A stretch of 64,000 bases of DNA. It comes from Lichenostomus cassidix. Its lineage: Eukaryota > Chordata > Aves > Passeriformes > Meliphagidae. Location: contig CM039198.1 of the NCBI GenBank assembly GCA_008360975.2, forward strand, positions 8,886,547-8,950,546, written 5' to 3'. Position numbers and translations under genes: made by a program. Within the stretch, counting starts at the first letter, position 1, and each line of letters begins with the position of its first letter. The notes under the pieces are model-generated. The model made no database searches. It was not told where the DNA came from and saw only the letters and a program-made list of their open reading frames with translations. Positions 1 through 12,152 of the stretch are shown here, piece after piece.

Positions 1-92
1 TAGTGGAAGGTGTCCCTGCCCATGGCAGTGGGTTGGAGTGAGATGAGCTCTAAGGTCTCTTCCAACCCAAGCTAAATTTGGGGATTCTACTG
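1..92 (+). mobile_element. CR1 LINE 3' end (left-truncated by window edge)
   Basis: The sequence opens inside the last ~90 bp of a CR1 non-LTR retrotransposon in sense orientation. It carries the typical run 'agtggaaggtgtccctgcc', a 'gggttgga' motif and 'tcttccaaccc', followed by a decayed terminal repeat (gggattctactg). CR1 copies in birds are usually 5'-truncated, so only the 3' UTR is expected and no coding capacity remains. The left end is lost outside the window. The family call is firm; the subfamily is not assigned. Confidence 0.88.
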
Positions 93-3000
93 TAGAAATG
101 GGTTTTGCTGGTTTTCTTGGCTGCTGTGTGCACCTGCTCACTTTGAACACCCAGGTCTCTAGCATGTGATCTTATTAAAAAGGAATGTAATGCCTAAAGA
201 TTTTTTAGGTTTTTATACATTTTTCATATATTTTTAGCCTTGTAGATTTTAAATACATATTTGTGTAGCTCCTAGTATTTTTCCTGCCCTCTCTCACAGT
301 TTAACAAACCCTTACTAATATATTCTTGAAATGCCTGTTTAGTCTTATTCCTAAGGAGAGAATTCCTGACAAGGACATCTTATTTTCTACCAGAACTTAA
401 GAGACTTAACAAGAAAACAGGGCAAATTAGCCTCTGGATCAGCTCCAAGAGGCTGACCCAGGGTGGGTAACTGGGATAACTGATTTCCTATTGGATGTTC
501 CAGCTGGATATACTAATTAATTAACTTTATAAAAATGGTAGAAATCTGATATCACACCAGCACAATGCTGTATTTTGTGTATCTGAAAACTTTCATTAGA
601 GAATTGCTTTTTTGTCTTAACCACTTTAACTCTGTTGCAAGGTTTTTTCTTTTTGTTTTTAGGCAACAACTGAGCCAACTGAGCTGACTGTGCTCTGGAG
701 ACCAAATGTTTGGTGACCAAAGTCTTTTTTAAAGTGCAGGTTGTGGTTGTCATGATTTCAGCCCCAAAACAAGCAGCTCAGAAGGCAGAGGGCACTGCTC
801 AAGGCTCGTGCTTGAGTCAGTAGCTGCTGTCACACTGCCCAGAGCTGAGTGTGCTCATGCTCATGCTCCAAAATGATAGAGTTCCTCGATTTCATGTATT
901 CATTTTTCACCTTTAGGTGTCACCAGGATGACTGGAATGGCTGTTGAAGTAGCCAGGAGAGAGGGAGGAGTGCTGGGAGGGGACAGGACACACAGCAAGG
1001 GCTCAAAGGTGCATTGGGGCAGCTTCTGTGTGTGCAGCCCGATGTGTTTCTCTTTGCACACTCCCTCAGCAGGTATTTCTGACTCCTGGCACAGGGTGGC
1101 CATGGCCTTAGGGCTCCTGTTCCTCTTCCCATCACCATGTGAGCACCAACCCTGCCAAGCCAGGGGAGGGAAAACTCAAAACAAGCATTCAAAACCGGTG
1201 TTTGGTGTCACCCCTGCTAATGCTGGAAAGAGATTCCATCTGTCCCCAGGTGGAGGCTGGGGTGGCACTGGGTGTGAGTGGCTGAGGGAGTTCCTGTGGG
1301 TGCTGGGTGTGCTTGGTTTGACTGTAAGTTTTGGGAGCCATGGAGAGATGCTTGTTGAGAAAAGTCTCTCCAGACACATCCTGGGGGTGTCCATTGCCCT
1401 GCTTTTGCTGTGCCCAGGTCATGAGGACACAGGGGCAGATTTCCTGGCCAGGAGATCAACTTTCTGGACAAGTGCTGCCTGCAGCATGCACACCTCTGGG
1501 CTTCTCCCTGCCCTCCACCCAGCTCCTGCCCTGAAATCATGCAAGATGTAACACCACACATCCATTCCCTGTATTCCAGCACTGCCATGAAGCTTCAGGC
1601 TTCGTAATACTTTCAAAAGGGAAGGTTTTATTTCAGATGTGTGTCCAGCTAAGGCTTTGGCTCTTTGTTTCACTCCTGTGATGGATTCCTGAGCCGTGCT
1701 GGTGCACAGAGCCCAGTGTGGTGCTGCCCTGCAGCTCCAGCCTCTTTGCAGGGCCTCCAGAGGGACACTGAGAAATCACCAATCACCTCCCAAAGCCTGC
1801 AACAGACATCTGCAGGGAATATCCACCGAACTGAGGGGAGTCATTGCCGCAGAAAGGAAATTGTTCCCCTTTATTCATGGGATGTGGCTGCAGGATAAAT
1901 AAAAAGTGAGAGCAAGTTTTAAGTGCTTACACCGAGAGGGTCAGAGGGGTCACCTGCATTTGTGAAAAGTCCAGCACCTCCTGTCCCCTGTGCTGCCAAC
2001 AGATGGAAATCATTTCACTGGGGGGTGTGAGCTGAGGTCAGTGAGGGAGAGAGGCAGAGCCTGTAAGGAACAGCTCATTAATACCCCGGGGCCAAAGAAT
2101 CACCTTTCTGAGCTGTTTTCTTTGTGTTGGTATGAAGCACAAAGGCGAGCAGGCAAGCCCGTGGGCTGGGGGAGTTTAAATCAATATGACAAATCCATAA
2201 TTACACAGTGACTTGTGCACTGAGAACATCTTGGGCTTATAAGGAAAAGCAAACGCCAGCATGAAGCTCCAGTGTTATATATAAAATCCAGGCGGATATA
2301 GTCAATCTATATGAATGCAAGTTTGTCTTATTTTGAATATTGTGTACACGAGGGTTTTTCAAATGTCTCTGATCTTTCTGCCTAATTCATAAATCATAAC
2401 AGGAGATACAATAAAAGGAATTGGGTGATCATTAAAAGACTATGCACTGGATATATTTTTCCTTTCCTCTTTCAGTCTGAGAGCTCATTAAAAGCTCGCT
2501 TGCCTCTTGAAGTATCTTGACACCGAATATGATGATGAATAGAGCTGCAAAGAGTTGTTAATAATTTGAAATACATCATCAGAACCACATGATGATGCTA
2601 TAGGAGATTGTTATAGAGGAGTTATTTGTGTTTGTTTTATTCATTTACCTTCTTAATCGACCCAGATTAGAGACAGAGCATTAAGCTGAGCAAGTATTTA
2701 TTTTCTCTCTAGAAGGACATTTTAATTAAAAACGAACCATTAAAAAAAGAAGGCTGGGCAGGTGAAAATTACTGAAATGACAACATCACACCCATGTTCA
2801 TTGGTGTTTAATTCCAAACTCTTGCCAGTCTCCATTTCTTCCCAGGTGTAAGTGCTTTGCTGGCCAGGGGTGAGTTCCTGACACACTGAAGCTGAAGTGT
2901 CTGCTCAGGTGCTGTGCTGGGTCTGTCCCTCCACAGCTGGAGCTGTTTGTCCTTGGCACAGGGGGACAGAGGGCTGGACAGCCTCACTGCACTGCTCTGC

Positions 3001-4415
3001 TGGCCAGTCCTGGATAACCTTTGGCTGGGCTCTCCTTGTGGCTAGCAGCTTGCTTGCTCTCCGTGCAGAAATCTCTGCTAATGCTGGTGAAGGAACACCT
3101 TGTGCTGCTGGGAGAGGATTTTCCTCCATCCCTCTGGGGGAATTCAGCCTCTGCAGAGGCATTTTCAAAAGTGTCTGTACAACCTAAGGGTCCCATCCAC
3201 ATCCCTCTTTGAACCATTTGACATTCATCCTGACAGAGATGTTTAATATATTTAGGGGGTTTTGTCCTGGAGAAAAGCTTTTTTTTTTTTTTTTTAATGG
3301 ACAATTGCATCCCTACACAGAGGTGTCTGTGGCTCAATCTCATACACCTCAAAAGAAGTCTGGGACTTTGTCCCTGAAGTCAGACTGTGTGTGGGTTCCA
3401 AGCCATTAAACTCCATGGGGTGCAGATTTCCAAAGTTCAGACTGTGTTCATTGATGTTCATTAGCAAGTGCCTAAATCCCACTGCTCTGATTTGCAAAGG
3501 TAATTGGGTACTCAGGGTGGCATTCCCAGGGTGCAGGGTTGGCCATCCACCTTCAAGCTGTGCTGTCCTTCAAGTGCTTCTCCTTCTTTGCCACCCAACT
3601 TTGCCTCCTGCAGCAGGGAGGCAACACCTGCCTTCCCAAAGCACATTTCTCATGCCAGGTCAGCTCTTCCTTTTCCTCCATCCACTCGGTGCTCCCAGAT
3701 ACAGCATCCTGTAAATCATATTTAAAAATCCATTAGTGTAATGTTCCTGCAGTTGATATTAAGTGAGCTTTGGGGATCCTGCTGGCTCCAGATTCCCTTG
3801 TCTCAGACTAATTTACAGGATATTTCACCAAGACAGGCATTTCCATACTTAAGGACCAGCCTTGACCCTTTTCTCTCTCTCTTTCTCCTTTTTGCTCTAT
3901 TATTCAGCTGTTTGTAGCAGATGATTGATGGATTCTGATGTCAGTGTGAACTTGTTCTTCTGTTTTCCCAACTACCACTGTAAAAAGGGATGGACAGAAT
4001 GAAAGGGAAATTAAATCCATGGGGCAGATGAAGGCACCAGCTGATCCTCACCCTCCAGCCTTTGCTGGGACCTGCTACTCAGGCCAGGGGCACAAAGCCT
4101 TTGGCAGGTGCAGGATTGGTTTGGGGGCTCCAAGCTTTTGTTTTCCATGCAGGATGAAATGCTGCACTAGCAGAAGCTGTTCCCCTTCTCTGCTCCTGAC
4201 ACTGGGAGGGAGCCAGGGACAGCTGGGTGTGCTTCAGGCTGCCTGCAGCAGCAGGGATGCTGTTGAGCAGGTCCTGCAGCCACAGAAAAGCTGATGAGTG
4301 TTTATTTAAGCAGAGAAGTCAGAGTAATCTAGTAAGGGAGGAAAGGTTTCTCCCTTTGACATGGACACATGGGATGTGGAGAGTCCCACAGCCTGGCTGA
4401 AAGCTTGGGGAAAGT
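93..4415. other. Unique non-coding stretch, no gene recognised
   Basis: No exon, RNA gene or recognisable transposon is seen. Open frames are short and occur on both strands with no family resemblance; the longest, about 207 codons on the plus strand at 928-1551, has no visible domain and lacks splice context. The stretch holds a 17-T run at 3279-3295 and an AT-rich block with unusual CpG retention at 2220-2760, listed separately. Old, unrecognisable repeat remnants cannot be excluded by eye. Confidence 0.6.
2220..2760. promoter_or_regulatory. Candidate conserved non-coding element (enhancer-like)
   Basis: This AT-rich block contains many homeodomain-type cores (cattaaa, taattt, attaaaa) and repeated 'atgatgat' motifs. 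It keeps at least seven CpG dinucleotides (near 2250, 2294, 2347, 2498, 2523, 2657 and 2732), although CpG is otherwise scarce in this neutral AT-rich DNA. It has no transposon signature and no coding frame. That texture is common in developmental enhancers of amniotes, but conservation cannot be seen from one sequence, so the call is inference. Confidence 0.28.
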
Positions 4416-4580
4416 ATCACAGAATCACAGAATAGTTTGTGTTGGAAGAGACCTTAAAGGTCATCTCATTCCAATTCCCTTGCAATGAGCATCTTCAGAC
4501 CAGGTTGCTCAGAGTCTTGTCCAACCAGGTCTTGGATATTCCCAGGACACCAATACCTTTCTGGGCAACCTGCACCAGAA
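4416..4580 (-). mobile_element. CR1 LINE 3' end, antisense
   Basis: A CR1 tail in reverse orientation begins with the doubled terminal repeat 'tcacagaatcacagaata'. It continues with 'ttggaagagaccttaaaggt' and 'catctcattccaa', then the internal 3' UTR motifs 'gttgctcagag' and 'tctgggcaacctg'. About 165 bp are preserved; the copy is 5'-truncated and non-coding. Moderate divergence from the usual consensus suggests middle age. Confidence 0.93.
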
Positions 4581-4720
4581 ATACAATAATACTTGTCATT
4601 TATGTAAAGCGCTGATAGAAGAGTTTCAAAGCACTTTGCAGACAATGCAGACCTGAGCCTTGCAATTCTCCTGTAAGACAGGCTAGGAATTCACCAAGAC
4701 TTCAGGCTGCTGAGAGCAGT
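4581..4720 (+). mobile_element. Possible ancient MIR/CORE-like SINE remnant
   Basis: Directly after the CR1 tail come 'aatacttgtcatttatgtaaa', a 'gcgctgat' motif, 'tttcaaagcactttgcag' and, further on, 'ctcctgtaagacaggctagg'. The order matches the core of amniote MIR-like SINEs (tttatatagcgcttt, caaagcactttacaa, cctcacaacaccc, gaggtaggta). The match is partial and old, with the tRNA-derived head and the tail end not clearly visible. It could also be a chance resemblance. Confidence 0.4.
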
Positions 4721-7399
4721 CTGCTACCAAAAGGGAATGGGGCTTCTTCCAAATGTGTGCTTTCCTCTCTTGTGAGGGTGGGAGCAGGTTGGCCCTTAAA
4801 TTTTGAGATGGATTATCATCTTCAAAATACTGAGCAGCCCACCAGAAGCTTGAACTGTGAATCTGGACAGTCCAGTCAAGCCTTTAAAACAAGCAAGATC
4901 CTGGTGGACATTGTTAAGGGGAAGTCTCGTGTTTGCAAAATGTATTTGCCAGTTGAAATCTCAGTATTTGCCTCACTGAGTGCACAGATTTAAGGCATAG
5001 CAGTGTTTTTTATCTTTTTATCCTACCTGATTATTAGGCTGTGTATTTTTTTAAATACATGTGAAAGTCACATTTTCGTCTGTTGGGTTTCCTGGCTGTC
5101 CTTCAAAACAACACTATTCTTCATTACCAAACCTTTGGGGTGAAGGATAAGCTGAGCATACCTTGTAGAGTGCTGGTTTTTAAAAGAGATAAGAATGCAC
5201 CAGAGAAGTCCTGTGAACTGAGGTCCCTTGGACAGTGACATGAAGTAACAGCTTGCTCTGTGTCTGGGCAGTCAGACCTTCCCACAGCCCTCTCACACCT
5301 CTCATCCTGGTCTTACCTTGCTGCTCCTGCCCTGGTGAATTTGAAGTCGCCCCAAAATATGCCAGGAAATTTTAACAGTAGTGCTGTTTTGAATCTGCTT
5401 CACAGGGCTGGCAGTAGGAGCTCTAAGAAGTCTCCCTGGAGAAGGAAAGCTGATAACAGCAAAGTTCACTCCTGGAAGCTGGGAGGACCCAAAGGCCTCT
5501 GGTTTTGCTTGGTCTCTGCTGAAGGTGATTGACTTTGAGTGAGCAATTGCTGCTGACTCTGCAACTTGATCCTGGAGTTTATGTTCTGTGTAAGTAACCT
5601 TGAGATAGGGATAACTCATAACCTTTACCTGACCCTGGCTGTGCATCTGAAGTGAACAGGAGCTCTTTGTTTGAGGTTTTGGGAACCATGGGAGGTATAT
5701 TTAGCTTATAGTCATGAACTGACGCTGAACATATGTGCTCAGACAGCTGCTCCTTCAGTTCATCTATGAGCAAGTATTGATTAATGGAAGTATAAATTTA
5801 TACACACAGTGGGTTGTTCCAGTCCAATTGTGGAATTGGTACCAAACCATCAATAGGCTGACTTGGTCTTTTATAATAAAATTGTTTTGAGGGGAGAAGG
5901 ACTTTGCATATTGGTGGGTGAGTGAAATAGTGGAGAAAATCAAGTGCAGCCCATGGTCCACATGCTGTGAAAGTGTCAGCATGAGGACAATTGACTTGGC
6001 ACATTGCACACTCCTGGAACACCATGGGGATGAGGAATGCTTTGGTGATGACAGGAGGTGTCATGGCCATTGTCCTCAGTCAGGCTGTGGCAGGAAACAT
6101 GTGCTCAAGTGGAAAGAGGTAATACCAAACCAGGTGGGACCTAGAACCTTGTCTGGGGTTAATGAAGGACTGTACAAACTGTCTCCTTTATGATCACCTG
6201 CTCTCCCATGGGAAGAGTTTTTATAGAGTTCCCTAAATATTCAGTTCCTAGCTAATTTGATCTATTCTGAACAAATGAACAAAATATTTATGATGCAAAA
6301 TTAATCTTGAATCTTGGAGGTTCTCAGGGAGAATAACCTCTCTGACAGTATTAGCAGTGGCTGTGACCAGTTCAGTTTCAGTGGCTGCCTGGCAGTCTTA
6401 GGGCTTGGGCTGCTCTTGCAGAGACACAGCTGCAGGGCCATGGGCTTCATGGGCACCTCAGGACACCTCAGGCATGACTGCTGGTATCCTAGGCTTCAGC
6501 AGTCCTAGGTGGGTCTTACTCAGACCTCAGTATATTTTATACTTCGGGTGGTAAGAACATCCTGCTGTACTGTGGATGGTAAGGACATGCAGCCCATGAA
6601 GAATAGCTTTGCTCCAAATCTAGAGCTTCTCCAAGAGTGTGGGAATCCTGCCTAGATTGTGCAACCCTTCACTTAAACCTGGGCTGGTTCTGATCAAGCA
6701 TTCAGATTAAACATTGTGCTCTCAACAAAATGGTCTTTTTCTAATTTGCTGTGTTTGTGATTCAGCACTCACACCTCTCCACTGGGCAGAAAATGGATGG
6801 TGTCAAAAAACTGATAGGCTTTGTACCTCACAAAGCCACAGCCTTTACAACCATGGCTTTTATGCCTTTTATTTTCCTTTTTTTTTTTTTAATTTTTTAA
6901 AGAGAGTTGGTAGGTGATGGCCACTGCAAATCCTGCAGTGCTGCTGCTGCAGCAGCAAGACAGCCAGCAGTGAGGTGGTGGTGCCTTGTCCTCTCCTCCT
7001 CTTGGGAATGTCACAGAAATGGTGTCTGCTGGAGTTCTGCTGGGCAGTGGGTGGAAGGAGGCAGCTCTGCAGGGCTGGGGGAGCTGGAGGTGAAAGTGCA
7101 GCTCAGCTGTATGCACCAGGGGTTTTCCTTTTGCAGTAAGACGTTTGCACAGAAAATTAACTCCTGCTCAGGCTCTGGGGGCAGATCTGCATTCTGTCCA
7201 GCTGTGTAAGACATGTAAGTGATGGCAGGAATTGTGTTCCTGCTCACCCCCCAGAGCTGCACATGCATTCCCTCAGCCTGGAGCTGGGCAGGAAGGTGTC
7301 CAGGAGGATACAAGTTGGCTTTGTGTGGCTTTGAGTGTCCATGCTGGACTGTCCACAGCCAGCAGCCCACAGCCCTGCCCCAAACCGGCTGGCTGGGAA
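4721..7399. other. Unique non-coding stretch
   Basis: No gene, RNA or clear repeat is recognised. It contains a 13-T run at 6878-6890 and a short ctgctgctgcagcagcag palindrome near 6938-6956. Candidate frames of 60-120 codons overlap on opposite strands and have no familiar domain. Confidence 0.6.
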
Positions 7400-7633
7400 A
7401 GAACTGAATACCAACAATCCAAATATCAATTCCATATCAGTCACAGAAGTAAAAGGAATGAGAAGAAAGTGTCTTTACAAACAAACTGTGAGTCTGCTAG
7501 TAAGATAAGGCTGATACTGAGAGATAAAAGAAACAATGGGAAGGAATTCCATAGAAATTCCACTGATTGACTTACCCAAGTCTGAGTTAATAAACTACAA
7601 GAACACAGACACAAGAAAAAGAAGAAGGGGGGA
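7400..7633 (+). mobile_element. ERV internal 3' remnant ending in a polypurine tract
   Basis: A decayed, non-coding stretch leads into a strong polypurine tract (agaaaaagaagaagggggga, about 7613-7633) placed exactly before a TGT that starts the LTR. A polypurine tract primes plus-strand DNA synthesis in LTR retroelements and lies just upstream of the 3' LTR, so this should be the extreme 3' end of an endogenous retrovirus internal region. I see no gag, pol or env coding sequence. The left limit is uncertain. Confidence 0.5.
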
Positions 7634-7840
7634 TGTACATTAGAAGGGGGTCTGTATTAGGCAATTTGGGATGTCTGTACCTCTCAAGTACCTCAGCCAA
7701 AGGGGAAAGAGAGAGGAAATTAGGATAGAAAGGAGGCTGCATCCTCCAGCAATTTGACAGACCCTATGGGAAATGCCCATGACATCTCCCTTTATTCATG
7801 AATAAAGTTACAGGAGTCCTCTGCATCCTTTTTGGACATA
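7634..7840 (+). mobile_element. Endogenous retrovirus 3' LTR (ERVL-like style)
   Basis: The element starts TGTACATTAG right after the polypurine tract. It runs through 'tgtacctctcaagtacctcagcc' and a purine-rich part to a polyadenylation signal AATAAA at 7801-7806, within the palindrome tttattcatgaataaa, and probably ends near 'tttggaca' at 7838. Length (~205 bp) and motif order fit short avian class III-type LTRs. No matching 5' LTR was seen nearby, so the provirus is truncated. The class is tentative and the exact 3' end is inferred. Confidence 0.68.
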
Positions 7841-10169
7841 AACCTCTGGTGTTTGTGGATTAATTTTCCTGCAGAAGCTAGCTCTTTTATTGTGGCATTT
7901 TGTGTTGCAATCAGCTCAGGTCACAGAGCACCCATTGGTTTCTGTCTCACAGCTCACAGACTAAGGCCTGATGATCTGCAGGTTGGCTAAAAATGGTTTA
8001 TTGAGGGTTTGTCTGCATGATTTCCACAGGCCAATACTTTTAATCCTTTGCATCAGCCAAGAGAATAAGAAAAGGGTGAAAGAAAACCATTAACATGAGA
8101 AAATATTAGAACTGTATCCTATCCTAGCTTATTATTTTTAAATGTCTCTGTGGAATACAATGTTTTCTGTAAAAGGCAGGGTGCCTGGCTTCATAAACCT
8201 TTCTAAATTACCACCTCACCACAGCCTCCAGCAGCTGTCCTAGCTCCTCAATTCATTCTTAGCATTTGAGCATTAAAAAGAATCCAAACCACACACTTGG
8301 AGAGCAAAGCTCCCAGTGGGTCCCACGCTGTGGGGAAGGGGCAGCTCCTCCTGACTCCTGCAAGCTGACATTAGCCAGCCTCAGCGAGGAATAATGGAAT
8401 TGGAGAACAGGAGGATTTGTTAAATCAGCTTGAACTTGTGGAACTTGTGTTTACGTGCATTTGCTTCCAGTGGAAAACAGTGGTGACACTACTGGAAGAA
8501 AAACTGGATTTAAAAATAATTTAATCTATCCACAGAGGAGCTATATTGAGAGGGGGGATTGTTGTGGAAAAAGAGAAGTGGTCCTTCAATTCTGCCAGCA
8601 ATATTGTGCATTTCCCTCGGCAGAACTGAGGTTTTTTGGAGCTTATCTAGGAGTGGAAACATAATGATGGACAAACATCAGGAGAATTGCAAGTGTTTTT
8701 TTGGTTTAATACATAATAGTTATGGCTCATGTCTTCATTCTGGCTCAAAAGACAGAAGAGGGGAACAAGATTTGCAAACGTCTTCATTTCCTTTTCAGCA
8801 ACCTCCAAAAATTAAGCTCTTGAAGAAATACATCTTGTCTGCATGGCAGTATGAAGTAGTTTTTAAAGTATAGGAGAAACAAGCAACCTCCTTGTTGTGG
8901 TTTAGAGCCAGTGTTTGTCTCTAACACTGCTTCTCTGCTGCTGCTCATTGGAGTTGCTCATATTTTTTGGAAGATATTAGTATTTTGCTCCTTGTAATTC
9001 TGTTTTCACCTGCCAATTGTTTGTGGATGTCACCCACCTGCTGTGTCAGGGAGACTACAACCCTAACAGCTGTTAATGTTGCTGGTTGCCTTTAGATGAA
9101 CATAAAAATTAATCAGATTAAATATGGAGACAACCTTGCAATGAAAAACATGACCAAGAAGTCGATAAGATTGGTCACTTATGAATTGTGTGTTCAAAAG
9201 TGGGAGTTCAACCTTTGTATAAAGGCCAGTGCTGTGTGCAGCCTGTGTTTGAGTTTCTGTGCTTCTCCCTGGCTTGCTTAACATCAGCAGCATAATTAGT
9301 TTGTTGAGGAGCTCAGACATTCCCTGTATGATCACTTGTCTCTATTCCTTATATTTGCTTTGTCATATTTAGCACCAACAGCACAGTTTTCCACCAAATC
9401 ACTGTTACTGAACAACACATCCTTTCCTAATGTGAAGCTGCAGTCGCTGGCTGTGAGCAGTAATTGACTGTGGTGGAGCTTTGATGCTCATAAGTATTTA
9501 GTCCCTCATGCTGTGCTCTTTGAATCAATAACCTCCTTTGGTCTGTAACCTAATAGAATTGCTTAGTGGATAAAATTTTGCTTGTGTTTCATCCACTTAG
9601 TTTATTTGGATAGATTTGCTCCATCAAGAGAGTTAGTGAAAATGATCACGTGCTGGTCATATGCCCATGACAATAAACAGCATCATATTTTCCCCTCTTC
9701 CAGGACAGAGATAACTTGTAGCCTTTGAAAAGAATTGGGATGGATGTGTCCTCTGCATAAAATGAGAGTTGGGTGGAATTCAGCAGCTGGTGTTGGGGAA
9801 ATAGAAGCAGGGCAGAGAAGGCTGGAGGCAGGAAAACCTCTGGCAAAGCTCCACTCATCTGCATCAGCACAAAGCCTGCATTGCCATCAGTCAGACAGGA
9901 CAATCTGTCCCCCCTGGGCAGGAAACCAGGGGATTCTCAGTGAGCACGGATGTTGTAGCAGAGCCCTACAGCTCCATGTGGCATTGAAAGCATCCAGCTG
10001 GTGGAACAGAGGCAATGACCACGTGTGAGATGCTATAGGGACTGGGTGAGGATACAGATGTGAGGATACAGAAAACTGAACTTGGAGGAAATGAGGAAAC
10101 AGCAGGATTTAGGCCTTGGGTTCCTGATGTAAAGGTGCCAAAGGATTCCATTCTGCTGATGTGGATATT
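7841..10169. other. Unique non-coding stretch
   Basis: No gene is recognised. The part at 7870-8035 has features of an antisense LTR (a 'ggtttattgagg' polyadenylation-like site and a 'gatttccacaggcc' end), but nothing firm enough to annotate. The rest is AT-leaning unique sequence with short overlapping frames on both strands. Confidence 0.55.
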
Positions 10170-10175
10170 GGTTAC

Positions 10176-10436
10176 TGTTGCTGTTGAGCTGCTAGCAGAG
10201 AAAAGACCCGGATTCTCAGAGTGGCAAGGAAAAAGCAATTTATTATTTTGATTCCAACCTATATAGACTTTTCAGAGGTCACCCAGATTGGTCAGTCAGA
10301 AACCTCCCCCTAGGCCTGATTGGCCAGGCCTGAACTGTCCAAATCTCGAGACACTGTTTTTAATAACATCCAAACTTTATCTTTGTTTATAAAACACAGG
10401 AGAGAATTCTCATGGGAAAGACCTGTGCTAGCCACA
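10176..10436 (-). mobile_element. Solo LTR of an endogenous retrovirus, with target-site duplication
   Basis: A 261-bp unit begins TGTTGC and ends GCCACA on the plus strand, giving the TG...CA termini of an LTR. It is flanked by ggttac (10170-10175) and ggttcc (10437-10442), a 6-bp duplication with one mismatch. Read on the minus strand it has CCAAT boxes (plus positions 10314-10327 and 10283-10292), a TATA box 'tctatatagg' (about 10257-10267), and AATAAA (10240-10245), in promoter order. A 6-bp duplication suits an alpha/betaretrovirus-like (class II) element. No internal region remains, so it arose by LTR-LTR recombination. Confidence 0.8.
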
Positions 10437-10442
10437 GGTTCC

Positions 10443-12152
10443 CTCACTGCAAGTGTGGATGTTTGGCCATGAAGAGGTTAAGCTGCCTACACTCCTTTGT
10501 TTTGCCCTGCCTCTCCCTTCCGAAGAAGACTTGTCTATAAAGTTATTTTTAGGCACCTTGTGAGCAAATTCTGTGGGAAGACAGGCAGCCAGCAGCCCCC
10601 GGCGAGCTGCTCAGCCCACCCCTCTCAGCTTAAAGAAGGTAATTAGCAGATAATCATGCCAAAATCACAGACTCCAACAGGCTAATTTTATCCCATGTGC
10701 TGACATCGGTAAGTTTGTTGAAAGTGAGTTGTGGGTTGTTGGTTAGATGTGTTTCCTAACTTATTTATGAGTTTGTGTTCCTGCATTCTGGGTAAAGGCA
10801 AAATCAAATGCAGGTCTTGTCATGTGGCAGCCACTGGTGCTTTGGTTAGGTTAGACAACACAGGATATTTTCTAGCATTAAAATTGCATTTTATTGGGAG
10901 CTGGTTGCTGCTAATGGTGTTTCCAATAATGCTGTCATGTTTTGCTGCAGGGTTGGTGTGGAGGGTGTTGGAGCTTTGATTCAGCAGCATATTCAGGCAC
11001 GTGCTTTGAGGCATACTTATTCCACTAACCTGTAATTATATATCTATAAATGTATATATAAAAAACTGGAGGTGCCTGCTGGGATTGAGCTGTAATTTCC
11101 CATGATCTAAATGGAAATTAGGGATGTATTTTTAAGGTACAGTTATACTTAGGAGTTTTGCTAATTTAGGGCCTTAGTAACTCCTGCCATTTTTTTAGCA
11201 AACAAAAATATTAAGTGTCAGATGGTTAGGCTGAACAGCTTTCAGGACCTGCATACCTCTCTTAGTGATATGATAAAATAAAGATACTTCTTAATAGAAA
11301 ACACAGTCGCCCTTCTGGGTACAATAAATCTAAGACAGGTAGATATAATAAAAACTATCACTATTTCCTCCTGATAATAGAAAGATTAAGTTGGCCAAGG
11401 TTACAGGGTCAAAAATAGGCTCAGTAACAAGAATCTATGGGACAGATGACCTGAAGGATGTGGGAAAGGAGCCCAACCTCCTGCTGGCTGATTTCTTGCC
11501 CATGGGCTTGGAAAATCTGACTGAGACATACCAGACTGCAGCAGGCAAAGGTGGGCTGGGCTGTGCCAGAGGTCAGCAAGGCAAGGGAAGTCTTTGGGTT
11601 CCCTTGGTTCACAGAAGTGCCTTTTGCAGGGAGTGTTTCCCTTCTGTGGGGAGATGAAGGTTTGGGATCAATCTTGTGGTGGCCAGAGGGGAAGCAGGAG
11701 AACCTGGGAGGTCTTTTCCATTTCCAGATATGTCTCAGGTTTTGCAGCAGGACTCTTAATGGATTATCATCCTCCAAAATGCCTCTCAGCTCCTGCCTGA
11801 CTCTGTTCCCTGCAGCATTTTGGATCTGGGCTTATAGAAGCAAATGTCAGACGTGGGAGTCAGTCTCCCTCAGGTGAGCATTTAGTGTTTTGTAGGAGAC
11901 AATAGACCTTTGTAACCTGTTTTCATTTTCTGAACACTTTCCATGACAAAAAGTGTCTGTAGCTGAATTGAACATACCTTGAGTATTTGCTACAATATTT
12001 ATCCAAGTCCACACAGCTGTTAAGGTCCAGCATGTAGTCTCACCTGAGAGTTCTGTTCTTTGTGATTGTATCTTGTGCTTTCAGATAAATAAGAAAAGCA
12101 GTGGGGAAAGTAATAGCTCGAGTTGAAGTAATAATTTGCTGACAGGCAAGCA
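10443..12152. other. Unique non-coding stretch
   Basis: No gene or clear repeat is recognised. AT-rich runs such as the 'tatatctataaatgtatatata' area near 11040-11060 are simple low-complexity DNA. Confidence 0.6.

Noticed and set aside
928..1551. Plus-strand frame of 207 codons
   Set aside because: Heavily overlapped by frames on both strands, no domain or signal, no splice context; typical of stop-poor GC-richer unique DNA.
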